The notes under the pieces were generated by a model, which saw only the letters and a program-made list of their open reading frames with translations, was not told the DNA's origin and did not search any database. From the NCBI GenBank assembly GCA_022496805.1, contig CM040094.1:5107501-5171500 (forward strand): DNA of 64,000 nt, given 5' to 3'. Source of the DNA: Pohlia nutans (taxonomy: Eukaryota; Streptophyta; Bryopsida; Bryales; Mniaceae). Position numbers and translations under genes: made by a program. Positions 21,680 through 32,810 of the stretch are shown here, piece by piece (position 1 is the first letter of the stretch; every line of letters starts with the position of its first letter).

Positions 21680-24600
21680 TCATAAAGTTTTGTAGTATTT
21701 TGTTTCCTTGCAAAAAGTGCATAATACTAAAAAAGAAAACGTTGATGAAATTTGTACATTGTTTAAAAATGAACGATTGGGTAGTTAGGAATTAAGCCTT
21801 AGACTTTGTACCCTACTAAAGTTTCCAAGATTCTCTCCAATGCTCTTGGATGCTCTTTTTCACATTTTAGGTTTATTTTAAATGCTTGACTCCTACTAAA
21901 TTCTTTCATATAATGGCAAGTGTCATCTTTCACTCTAGTTCCAATGAAAGTTATTGTATGAGTAAAAATCAACCAAAGTAGTAGGAGGTTGCAAAACCCT
22001 ACTATTATAGAATGTAATGTAGTTTTTACGAGCCAAAACTAAACATGTTGTAGTATACAAGATACAATGCACAAACATATGAGTTTCAATCTAATGAGTT
22101 TACTTATAATTGGTGCGTTAATGAGATGTTTTGCAATAGTAGTATTTTCTTACAATAGCCAGATGGAAGCTCGCTCCCTCTCTCATTCGTATGTCGCCCT
22201 TCATTTGGGATCCCGACTAATTTGTTTTCTTCCATTTTTTTTGCACTCAATCGATTGGTTCCAACTCCTTCAAAGAAAGAAAGAAAAAACAATGCTATTA
22301 GATTTTTCCGCAAAGTATCCCAAACCCTGGTTTGTAACCTCTAAATTGAAAAGCACAGGGTTGCCGATGCCACTGGCATGGTTTCATTCTAGACCAAAAA
22401 TAAAACCCATAAAAAGCCCAATTCAGCCGTTAAGAATTCCAAAACACCAGTTTTGTCGTGGCTTTTACTGCAAGCCAAGTCAAGTCACAAGTTCCTTGTG
22501 TGGTGGTGTCAGGGACGTTGGTTGTGAGTTGAGGGACAATGATTGGTGGGAGGGACTTGGATTTTGAAGTTAAATCTCAAATCTAAATGAGGGAAGTAGT
22601 GGTAGTAAAGAGAGATTTGTGCCATTTGTGGAATTTTTTTGGGGGAGATTTGTACCAATTGACACCTTTGTAAAACATTCAAATCCTGAGTTTATTTCAC
22701 AGGATTACTTTGCGGCTTCACTAAAATTTTGTTTAGATTTTCTTTTCCATGAAAAAAGGAGGCCAAAAGACCAATTTCCTTTACAAATAACTCTATTTAC
22801 ACAAAAAAAAGAAAAAAGACATATCCGGTTTTTAAAAATAAAAAAGAGATTCCATCCGGTTATTCTCTGGCTACATCTTCAGGGTGCACTCTACAAACGG
22901 AGATAAAAAAAAAAAACCATTGGCCCTGCTCTGAGTGCTCTCATCTCCACCAAGCAGCTTATACAAACTGGCTATTTCTGACCAAGGTAGACAAAGAAAT
23001 TTGAATTGAGGTATGAGACGCGGTTTGCAAGCGCAGAGTCCTCGTGAGCAGGTGCCACATTATATACTTTTAGCACAAATGAATACTGTTATAAAAAGAC
23101 CTGATCAGCCAGCGAGTGGGAAGCCTCTTTCAATCCATGCAAAAGCCTCTGTCACTGGCTTGTGGCGCTTTGGCGAGGCCCCGCAAAGAGCGGCGACGCA
23201 CCCACCGAAAACGCGTCCCTCTATTTGGCTCACCGCATTCAAATGCAGGTGAATGTGTTGGACTCGGCAGAGCGAATTCGGGGATTTCACTGTACCTGAA
23301 TCATTTGCTAATTTATCGAGGCAGCTCTGATATATCGAGAGTCAGGATGGTTTCTTTGGCAGATTCTTTGGTGTGGAAATGAAGTTAACTAAGTTATGGT
23401 TTGAATGAACTCAGCAGTCTGGAACCTCCCGGGCTCATTTTTCTTTCCCGAATTGGGAGCCATGAATTTTGGGATACTTTGGAATGCATAATTTTCATTC
23501 CGGTGTTTCTTAAAAATAAAAATAGAAATTATTATGTAATTTTTTTAATTAAAAAAAAAAACACACACGAGTTGCTTTTGACAACTCATCGCCGGGATTT
23601 TTTCATCTGGTAGAGTGGTGATTTTGTGGGCGGAATCAAACCGCCGACCCCTTGGGTACCGTGCAATACCTTAAGGGTATCCCTTTCCATCATGTGGTAG
23701 TTTAAGGTCATTTCGGACCAATTATTATGTAGTTTCAAAGAGACTAGATGCTACTCATGCAAAATGTATTGTTTTGGATGCAAAATGTATTGTTTTGGTT
23801 AGATAATCTCATTCATCTAGTTCTTATGGTTTATAATATGGCTGTTTTGAGGATCAAGTAGTATTTTTTGAATGGAATGGACAGATCATGGTATAAAAAA
23901 TGTATAAAAATATATACCCTCACGAAAACTCAAGAAAATAGTTAGTGTAAGTGACACTATTAGCAAAAAGTAAGGTAGTTTTCATCAAAAAGTAGTGTTG
24001 TTATGGCCGGCTGAAATGGTTAGTACACTAATCATTTCATTTAGTGAGGGAAGATTTATAGTGCGTGTGAGGAATTAGTGAAAGTGATACTAAATATCAT
24101 TATGATGTGATTAGCATGATATATCAAAGATGTTAGTAGCGTTTTCCGCAAACTCAAGGGAGTTCAGAGCCTGACTTTGCTAATTTCATTGGGATTTGAA
24201 AATTGGCCCGTGGTGGAGCTGTCAGGGTCTGTCATTACTGGTTTTTCTATTTCAGCGAATGAACTTTGATTTTTTTAAAATAGATTCAAGGAAGACCCAC
24301 TCCATGTAGATACGTGTCAAGCCAAGGAAGCCCATGTGACAGAGAATCCACAAGAATAGAAACTGAGGTTGGGAAGGTTTTGGGCACCGTTTTTGGTGTC
24401 TTGAAACTTCATACCTCTAGTTTATTTACAGCATCTGACATGTCTACTTTTATTGTGCTCTCAACGTCTTTTTTCAAAAACTATGGTCGAGTCACCCAAC
24501 TGTAGAGCACTTTGCGGATAACTCTAGTGTATAAGTAAAAATTTCAACCCTCACTAATTTTAAGATTTTTACAAAATAGTGCATGCTTCGAGAATTAGTA

Positions 24601-25574
24601 CTACACGCACTAAATGTACCACAGCTTAAAATCAGAAGGATAATCAGTACACTGTACCACAGCTTGCTATAATCAGAAGAAATGGAACCTAAAGTCCTGA
24701 GAACACCAACAATTCTCTCAACTGATCTAGGGATTCATCATTACACAAGCAGCCAATGCTGGGGCCCAGGGCTCTTTCCGTCTACAGTAGTTATCTCCCG
24801 TTGTAAATTAACCAGGGGAAGATGGACTTCCATGTTTTACGCTTTCTGTGTAACAATTTATGGAGAAATAAACTTTTTTGACACTATGAAATGCACCAAT
24901 CTAACATATATAAGATTGAATGGTTTAATATCTATTACACCATTGGAGACTTATAATTCATTGGGAACATGTAAACTCCAAAATCTCCAAAATTTCAACC
25001 TCATTAGAATCTCTTTTCAGTTTTCAGTTTGAACGACGCACAGTTTCAGTTTGATGAAGGTAGCTCCGGCGTCAAACTGCTCACATTCCGGCACTCAGCC
25101 TGACAAAGTTACTGCATTTGGTGGCCGAGTTCATTCGTTAATTACCAAAGATAAGGAAGACGACATTAGAAAAGGGACGAAATTAACATGCAAGCTAACA
25201 TTAGAATTCCCAAACAAACGCACCACCCCCACTCCCACCCTGACACCGTCACCCTGACACACACACCTTCATATACCATTTCTGCTGACTCTCCTATTCA
25301 CAATTTCAGGTCGAGCCTGCTTCCGCAGCAGCAGCTCTGGATTGTCACTTCTCTCCTGCTTCCTCTTAGCAGTAGACTTTCTCAAGTCCTTTCTGAATCT
25401 TCACAAAGACAGCTCAGAAACACGGTTTGCTAGCAGAGCGGCAGCGCGTTCAACTTGAATTGTATCATATATTGGCGTGCATTCCTGTTGACAACAAACA
25501 AAGCAGGTTGGGTTACTTGGTTCAGGTTTTTATCGATCAACAAACGGACAGGCTTTGAATCAGATCTTGCAGCC
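21680..25574. other. long gene-poor stretch upstream of XTH
   Basis: Mostly AT-rich. There is a GC-richer island at 23105-23350 with no recognisable protein. A short direct repeat (gtaccacagctt / aatcagaag) lies near 24615-24680. The last few hundred bases (about 25200-25574) are C-rich and are the likely promoter and 5' UTR of the XTH gene. Confidence 0.45.
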
Positions 25575-28500
25575 ATGGGTTACCTCGTAATCGCCGCCCT
25601 ATTGTTTTTAAGCATGGCGGGTTTCAGTGAGGCGCAGCTTAGTAAGAATTACATCACTTGGACTCCCAATGGAGTCAACTATTCCGCTGATGGCAGGGCG
25701 GTGGCATTGACGCTCCAGGACCCGAAAATGCGTAAGTTTACTGATTCTATCTCGACGTGCATTGATATTCTAGCTAGGCTTTAGTTTCTAGATCTTGCAT
25801 ATATTGACATTCTAGATCTGGTGGTTTTGGTGCAGCCTACGCTAGCATTTCTTCGAAGCAGGCGTACTTGTATGGCGGCGTTGGAGCTTGGGTTAAGCTG
25901 GTAGCCAATGACTCCGCTGGAACCGTGTCAACTCTCTACGTAAGTCTATCAATGTCTCAGTCTCCTGAAATATATGTCTTCGTGTAGCTTCGATATCAGG
26001 AGTTCCGAATGCCTGGTTTCCCGGAAGAGAAACTCGCGTATCTAGAATTCCAGATCAACAATGGTGGATGGCTTCAGACCTCAACGTCGTGATGAGGTCG
26101 GCGCGCAACCTTTGGGTTTTCTGAACCTCAAGAAAAGAACGTCTAGTTTTCCGGACATCAAACTGATACATCTAGATCGACAGTGGTGCCTGGTTACAGG
26201 CGGTGGTGCACAATTCAGATCTTCGGTTGAAATTGATGTCTAGAATGTGCTAGACGTTTCTTCCACATTCTGCACCTCGTACAGTATGGATATCTGGTTT
26301 TTTGAACACCGAGTTCATGACGCCTGGTTTCCCGGATGACAGACCGGAACATTTAGATCGACAATTGTAGGCGCAATCTTGTTACGAAGCTGGCGCAAAA
26401 TTCGGATTCGCGGTTGAAATTGATATCTATACTATGCTAGAGTCGGACTGCAGATTCTGAATCTCGTATAGTTTGGATATCAGTTTTTCTGAACGATTGG
26501 TTTGCCGGACAGCAGACTGATATATCTAGATTGACTATCGACTGGTTTGCCGGACGGCAGACTGATATATCTAGATTGACTATCGACTAATTTTCCGGAT
26601 GGCAGACTGATATCTAGATTTACTATCGACTGGTTTGCCGGACGGCAGACTGATATATCTAGATTGAAGATGATAGCTGGTTACGACCTTAATACGAGGC
26701 TGGTCCACAGTTCAGATTTTCGGTAGTTTCTAGATTGGTACACAATTCAGAGTGGTTTGGTCTTACCGAAATGGAAACCAGGTATTGTGACCGATGAGTT
26801 CAGATTTCTTGAATTCAAACTAACTGCACATCTAGACGACTAGTTGCTAAAGTTGTCTACTATCTACAATTACGGTTGCTTCGAGATTCAGAGCGGTGTA
26901 TACGCAAGAGCGAAATGACCCTCCAAGTTCAGAATGTTCGATTCTCAATCTTGAATACGGAATGGAACATCTAGTCGAATGATGTTCCCTAGTACGAAAC
27001 TCAACCTGGGACACGGACTGGTACATCGATTTAGAAAATCCGGGTTAATTGCAGTCGCTGCAATCTAGATTCGGAACCAGGATTTTCGTGCACAACAAAT
27101 TTCTATTGACAATGTTCACATCGAAGTGTTTCACGTCAAATAATTCTGAATCCTATAATTCGGTAATTGAATAGTGTGAGTTCATTGTGGCTGATGGCAT
27201 GATTGTGTGCAGTTATCTTCGCTTGGTAACACGCATTGTGAGTTCGACTTCGAGTTTCTGGGCAATGTATCCGGGCAGCCGTACCTTCTTCACACCAACA
27301 TCTTCGTGAACGGTGTCGGAGGGCGTGAGCAGCAGATCAGGTCAGTCATTCTTTTGTTGCCAATTGCTACATGAAATTTGGGTTGGCCAATGGAATAATA
27401 GCTAGATTTCGTACATGGGTGATGGCATGATATGGGTACTTCCTCCAAAAATAGTCTGATTTTTGAGAAATATCTTTCTAGTAAGAAAAAAGTATTGGAA
27501 AAGTACAAAAATTAGAGGGTGTTAAATACACCATGAATGCAACTATATACATGGTGTTAAAGACAAAATTACAAATAAAATAACTTAGACATAAGTTACG
27601 CTTCGTGAGACGCGTAAAAGTAGTACCACAGGAAGAACGGGAGGGGATACCGGGGTACGCGGGAAGCCAATGCAGATTTACCACTCTAAACAAGTAGGTG
27701 GGAGGGGGGGTGAATCTGCATTGGCCTCCCGCGTACCCCGGTATCCCCTCCCGTTCTTCCTGTGTACCTATATCAGGCTATTTCTCACATGGATGTGTGG
27801 CCTCTTTAAACGTAAGTAGCACCTAAGTAGCACATGTATATTTTCATGATATTACCTACATATGTATATGAAGTGAGCCTCGATTGAAGAGCTCGATTGC
27901 TCTTTAAGCCACGGAAGAGTAACAGAAATTCTTAACTGTCCCCTGGACCAGGTTGTGGTTCGACGCGACGGCTGACTACCATTACTACAACTTCCAATGG
28001 AACAACGAAGTCGTGGTGTTCTACGTCGACTCCGTCCCGATTCGCATGTACGGCAACTACGAGTACCTCAACAACTCAACGAAAAACTCCACGTTACCAG
28101 CGAACTCCACGTTACCAGCCGACATGAACATCTTCCAGTATCCCAAGGACTGCCCGATGAGCTTGTACTGCAGCATCTGGGACGGCAGCGGCTGGGCCAC
28201 ACAGGTAATTCCTTCTGTTCTTGAATCATTCTCTACATCTATTGCAAGTACGTAGAAAGCTTTCCTCTTTATCGTCCTATGCCATCTAGTGTCTAGTATT
28301 TTCTGTCATTGGAGTTATCCTAAAAGTCAAGTGGTGTTTGAGTAGCATACCATGTGTTTTAATTTAATGTACTCTTATTTTTTCACTCTAAATAGTTTTG
28401 AAGTTTGAAAGAGCTTGATGGTCTCTCACTATTAGGTGTGTACATTATTAGGTGTGTAAGAGCTTGGAGTCTTCAAACGCATGGTAAACTGATTTAGCTG

Positions 28501-29026
28501 TCTTTTTTAATGGCTAAACTAGTTGTGCATGAGTTTGAAGACCACCAAGCTCTTACACACCTAACAATGAGAGGCCACTAATCTCTTCTACATCTTTGAA
28601 CTATTTAGAGTGAAAATAAGAGCAAAACACATGATATCTTGTTCAAACACACCTTCTCTTTTAAGATAACTCTATTCTCCAGATGCAACTATATCTACTG
28701 CAAGTTCAACGTTTTGCAAGGAAGCGTTCCTCTTGATTAACATACTAGCCATGCAGAATGGAGCGATTAAGCTGAACTGGACGCACGCGCCGTTCGTAGT
28801 GAATTACAAGCAATTCACAATCAGAGCTTGCCCTGCGGATCAGAACAAGCCGGCGAGCATTAAGGCCTGCCAGAGCTCCACTTATGCCAAGCCTGGTCTC
28901 CGCGTGGGCGGCGCCATCCGTCAGAAATTGCGTTGGGTGCGAGACAACTACATTCACTACAACTATTGCACTGATAAATCGCGTTACACACCTTCCCCTC
29001 CCGAATGCCAATACAACGTCTTGTAA
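25575..29026 (+). CDS. XTH: xyloglucan endotransglucosylase/hydrolase (five exons, 303 aa)
   Basis: XTHs cut and rejoin xyloglucan in the plant cell wall (GH16 family). Exons by frame and GT-AG: 25575-25731, 25836-25939, 27213-27340, 27952-28204, 28757-29026; phases fit throughout. Residues 1-20 ([20 protein letters not shown]) are a secretion signal. Exon 3 holds the catalytic motif [10 protein letters not shown] with both Glu and the middle Asp, followed by an N-glycosylation site (GNVSGQP) at the position usual for XTHs. Exon 4 carries the substrate-cleft part ([30 protein letters not shown]). Exon 5 is the XTH C-terminal domain with paired cysteines and ends [16 protein letters not shown]. 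Length is normal for the family. The first motif residue after His is Cys, where most members have Glu or Asp. Exon 4 holds a small NSTLPA duplication. The gene looks functional; introns contain several repeats described separately. Confidence 0.94.
26499..26670. repeat. 44-bp minisatellite in XTH intron 2
   Basis: Four units starting tggtttgccggac(a/g)gcaga, spaced about 44-45 bp (26499, 26543, 26588, 26631). More diverged relatives containing ccgga and tctaga occur from about 26010, so most of the 1.27-kb intron appears to derive from this unit. Confidence 0.8.
27626..27765. repeat. near-perfect hairpin in XTH intron 3
   Basis: Arms of about 54 bp, almost identical (one to a few mismatches), separated by a loop of roughly 30 nt. 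The left arm starts ccacaggaagaacgggaggg; the right arm is its reverse complement. The GC content is far above the flanks. Confidence 0.9.
28335..28655. repeat. foldback element in XTH intron 4
   Basis: Large imperfect inverted repeat. Outer blocks catgtgtttt and cactctaaatagtt pair with aaaacacatg and aactatttagagtg. Inner blocks aggtgtgtaagagcttgg and ccaagctcttacacacct pair closer to the centre. A non-autonomous insertion is likely. Confidence 0.75.
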
Positions 29027-30088
29027 GGAAGCTTTCTTCCTAGTAACATCCTAGTAACACTTACTAGTTTGCTGGGAGATTCTTTCTATTGAATTGATCA
29101 TTAATAAGTCGATGGGAAGTTGATCTCGTCGGTCAGGCAGATTGTCACTGGGTAGCATTTGGGAGTGGCAGGTTAGAAAGCTGGATTATTGATTCGGAAG
29201 GTTGGTCTTCTCATTTGTTACATTTTTTAATGTCATCCAATGTAATACCGTGCTCTGCTATCTGGTTTTTACTATTTTGTGTTCACTGCAACTATCTATT
29301 GCAAATACTTACTAGTGTTCTGAATTGTTCAATTGAATCATTAATAAGTCGATGGGAAGTTCATCGATTAGGTAGATAGTCACTGGGTAGTTGCACGGTA
29401 GATGTCTGAATTATTTTGGAAGATTGGTCTTCCTATTTGTTACATTTTTTAATATCATGCAAGGTGAAACCGTTCTCTGCTGTCTGGTGTCTTGTATTTA
29501 TTGCGTTCCCAATCTATTCTCTGTAACTATATCTGTTGCAACTACAACGTCTTGAAAGAAGTCCCCTCTGCAGTAGTCACTACAGATACTAGTATGTCGA
29601 TATTGTTTCAACTGTTGGATTTCACCTTTGTTCAACTGAAGTTTGATGGAAATAAGTTATACCGTCGATCGTGAACATTAATTGTTACAAGGTAAATTAG
29701 CATTTGGGTGGGCAGGTTTGAGATCTGAAGTTAGAAAGCTTAAACTAAGGTTTCTTTATTGTGTTTCGTTTTATATAACAAGTGCTAAATTGACAACATA
29801 AAATAACATGGTAGTCAGAACCACATATTTCTACATTCATCCATACATTGGACATAAATGCTTTTCATCCAAATATGATGATTTTGACTCTAAAATTGAG
29901 ACATTTGACATCCTTGTTAGTTATATGTATAATTGTTACATTCAAACGATTCACTTCACCCCAGTTTATGGTTAATATATGTGATTTATAAATAAATGTT
30001 GCAATTGTAGTACTCCCCATTCAAGGGATATCATTTATGGAGGGTCAATTGTATTAGCAATGCTATGTCACGTTTAGGTAGTATCTTA
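29027..30088. other. XTH 3' flank with duplicated blocks
   Basis: The block attaataagtcgatgggaag occurs near 29099 and 29339 in similar contexts. A fragment resembling the end of XTH exon 5 (tacaacgtcttg.aag) recurs near 29548. No further gene is seen. Confidence 0.5.
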
Positions 30089-30464
30089 GAGCATGCCCAA
30101 CAATTCTAAACCAAACATGTTCACCAACCATTAATTTGGGACCATTTTTAACTTGGAGGAATGTTAGATTTGAAGTAGCCCAACAACACTCGTACAAACA
30201 CCAAGGCAACTTATCAAAAGAGAATTTTATGAAGCATTGAAGCATGCGTCGGTGAATAGTCTTCAAGTTCAATATATAATCATTGATTGGGCAAAGATTT
30301 TTGCTAAGTGTGATAATTTGTTTGCACCAAAGGCCCAAAGCTTATGTAGATGGTGGGGACAATATAGACTTTGGCCCCAAATGCGATTTCTTAGCAATTA
30401 AGTGGGTTGATAGGGCCGACTTTAGAGCAAGTGCACAAGGATTCCCATGCTGTTGGGCATGCTC
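30089..30464. mobile_element. PIF/Harbinger-type (Tourist-like) MITE
   Basis: Terminal inverted repeat GAGCATGCCCAACA / TGTTGGGCATGCTC, flanked by TTA on both sides (30086-30088 and 30465-30467). 376 bp, no coding. The three-base TTA duplication is the PIF/Harbinger target. The Tc1-like element begins a few bases to its right. Confidence 0.75.
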
Positions 30465-30471
30465 TTACATA

Positions 30472-32096
30472 CAGTGAGTAGCAAAACTGAGTCAACTTGT
30501 CATAAATGAAACTTTGAACTTGAATTGCACATAACACAAAGCATGATTTTTTTAATCTTTATTGTCAGAAGATATTGCTTCAAGTGTGGTACATGGCAAT
30601 CAATCCACAAAACCAAATGTCAAAGTTTAGATGAAAAAGTGATGATGCAACTCAAACATGTGGCATGACTCAGTTTTGCATGCCTCTTCCATATTAAACA
30701 CAATGAACTTTATGATCATAAATATCAATGCAAAGTAGGAGGTTCAAGATTTAGATGGTCATACTCAATGCATAGTCCTTCAATGGAAGCTCTTTACCTC
30801 TTTTTTGTTGATCTTGTTTTATCATCATGGTACATTTAAAGGAGCTTTCTGCTACTGCTAGAAGAGACCTCAACAACTCTATTGTTGTCAAGTTGGAAGC
30901 TGGTAGTTCTATGAGAGATGTAGCAAATGAGTTGCAGGTGTCTCAAAGTTATATTGCACGGATTAGAAAGAAGAGATTGTCTGATCTTGAAGCTAGTTGT
31001 GGAGGTAGACCACAAGTGCTCACAGATGCACAGAAGAGAGTATGCATCAAAGCTGCTACATTAGGAGGCATTGATGCTGCAACACAGGTTGCTCAACATG
31101 TGCGTGGAGAATGTCATGTTACTGTAAGTGTTGATATAGTGAGAAGGGTGTTACGTGCTGCAGGGCTCAGATCAAAAGTGAAGCAAAAGAAGCCAAAATT
31201 GAACCAGAAACACATCAAGGAGCGACTTGAATTTGCTAGGCGCCATGAACATTGGACCATTTGTGATTGGAAGCGTGTGATCTTCTCTGATGAGACAAAG
31301 GTAAACCGATTTTGCTCAGATGGTCGTAGTTGGTGTTGGATTCGTGATGGACAATCTTCTAATTCAAGACAATTTCAACAAACAGTAAAGTTTGGTGGTG
31401 GTTCGGTGATGGTGTGGGGTTGCATGACGTTCCAAGGTCCTGGTATTTGTTGTAGAGTTGAAGGAAGAATGAATCAACATCAATACAAGGAAATCTTGCA
31501 GAAAGATTTATTGTACAGTATGATAGCTTATGATCTTGATCCTGCCCATCTAATTTTTCAGCATGATAATGATCCCAAACATACAGCAAAAAGTGTCCGC
31601 CAATGGTTGAAATCACATTGGCTTAATGTTCTTCAATGGCCTGCGCAATCCCCTGATTTAAATCCTATTGAGCACCTTTGGGCAAGGCTAAAACACCGTT
31701 TCAATCAATATGAAAGTGCTCCAATGGGAATTTTAGAATTGTGGGAGCGTATTGAAGAATGTTGGGTTTCCATTACACCAGAGGAGTGTAGAAGGTTATA
31801 TGAGAGCATGCCAAAGCGAATCCAAGCTGTTTTAGCTAGCAAAGGTACTAAGTGCACAAAGTACTAAATTGTTTTGTGATAGAGGATGCAAAAGTGAGTC
31901 ACAGAACATAGTTTCCGTTAAATGTAATTTTTTTGTACATATTAATGTGAAAGATACTTTTTTTCCCATGAAAATGTAGCCTACTTAAATTATTATCTTA
32001 CACAGTTTATAGCTTGTGATGACCTATTACCAAATTCTTTACATTGTTGATTGAATCAAAAATTTCAAAAGTTTGACTCAGTTTTGCTAGACACTG
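30472..32096 (+). mobile_element. Tc1-like DNA transposon, intact copy 2 (1625 bp)
   Basis: TA target duplication at 30470-30471 and 32097-32098. Ends are CAGTGAGTAGCAAAACTGAG and the inverted CTCAGTTTTGCTAGACACTG. Extra inner copies of the GCAAAAcTGAGTCA motif lie about 190 bp inside each end (near 30665 inverted, near 31887 direct). It encodes one uninterrupted transposase. Clean termini, a clean TA duplication and an open frame suggest recent, possibly ongoing, activity. Confidence 0.93.
30827..31867 (+). CDS. Tc1-type DD34E transposase (346 aa)
   Basis: Cut-and-paste transposase that would bind the terminal repeats of its own element and insert it at TA. An N-terminal helix-turn-helix (SSMRDVANELQVSQSYIARI) and GRP-like linker (SCGGRPQVLT) precede a second DNA-binding part (VSVDIVRRVLRAAGL). 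The catalytic core shows VIFSDETK (Asp 1), GGGSVMVWGCM, IFQHDNDPKHTA (Asp 2) and QSPDLNPIEHLW (Glu), with 34 residues between the last two. This is the Tc1 spacing, unlike the DD39D spacing usual in flowering-plant mariner-like elements. Full-length for the family (about 340 aa). ATG at 30827 follows a 355-bp leader. It could also mobilise non-autonomous relatives with the same ends. Confidence 0.93.
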   Translation: MVHLKELSATARRDLNNSIVVKLEAGSSMRDVANELQVSQSYIARIRKKRLSDLEASCGGRPQVLTDAQKRVCIKAATLGGIDAATQVAQHVRGECHVTVSVDIVRRVLRAAGLRSKVKQKKPKLNQKHIKERLEFARRHEHWTICDWKRVIFSDETKVNRFCSDGRSWCWIRDGQSSNSRQFQQTVKFGGGSVMVWGCMTFQGPGICCRVEGRMNQHQYKEILQKDLLYSMIAYDLDPAHLIFQHDNDPKHTAKSVRQWLKSHWLNVLQWPAQSPDLNPIEHLWARLKHRFNQYESAPMGILELWERIEECWVSITPEECRRLYESMPKRIQAVLASKGTKCTKY

Positions 32097-32098
32097 TA

Positions 32099-32810
32099 AG
32101 TGACTTGACAGATTTGTGCTAGAAGGCGCATCAACAGTGTTGTGGCTTACCTTACATGAGAGACTTGGCAGATTTGTGCAAGTTGCTTACAAGATGCACT
32201 AGAACTATTGTAAAACAGTAAAGGATATAAGAGTTTGCAGCTTTTTTCATGCAAAAAGAGACAATTTGGAAACAAAACTCAATTCTCACTGTTAGAGTCC
32301 ATTATTTTTGCACGCAATTGTTGGTTTCAGAATAAAGTTGGCCCTGATTTGGAAAGTAAAACTGAAATCTTGAAATCTTGCATCACAATCTCGAACTCAG
32401 ACACCCCTAATCGTATCTGAAGCATTTTTGCTTCATTCATGGTGCATAATTCTCATCCACTAATCGTCAATTGATTCAATTTGGGGTCTCTTGGTTTGCC
32501 ATCCAATAAGTTTCATCTTCATCTTCCTGACTTTGTAGTCATGTCTACGTTGAAATATACCTTTACAATTGTGTGCCATAAAATAGTAAAAATATCTTTA
32601 CAAATGTCTGTCATTACCAAGAAAGTCTGCCAAAAGTTCTACAAAATGCGTATCCAACACTTCTGCACTTCCAATACCAAGACAGTAGTTCCCCGGGTAG
32701 GTTTAACATTCCCCACACAAGACTGTAGAAAGCCATCGTTCCATATGAAGAAGCTTAAACAATCCCTGTACAGTACTGTACAGAAAGGCTTCAGAAGAAA
32801 AACCATTTTT
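32099..32810. other. intergenic / 3' flank of the WLM protease
   Basis: Between the Tc1-like element and the stop codon of the minus-strand protease gene; the right part is presumably its 3' UTR. No other gene is recognised. Confidence 0.45.

Noticed and set aside
22067..22567. A 166-codon plus-strand frame
   Set aside because: Composition follows local base content, no domain or splice context is visible, and no coding signal was found around it.
23600..23660. tRNA-like segment: 'ggcggaatcaaaccgcc' forms a 5-bp stem with 7-nt loop, and the minus strand reads like a T-arm (ggtttgattcc)
   Set aside because: No matching acceptor stem or complete cloverleaf could be drawn on either strand; probably chance or a tRNA-derived scrap.
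24682..25032. A 116-codon frame upstream of XTH
   Set aside because: No recognisable motif; it ends before the XTH 5' region, and the composition matches intergenic sequence.
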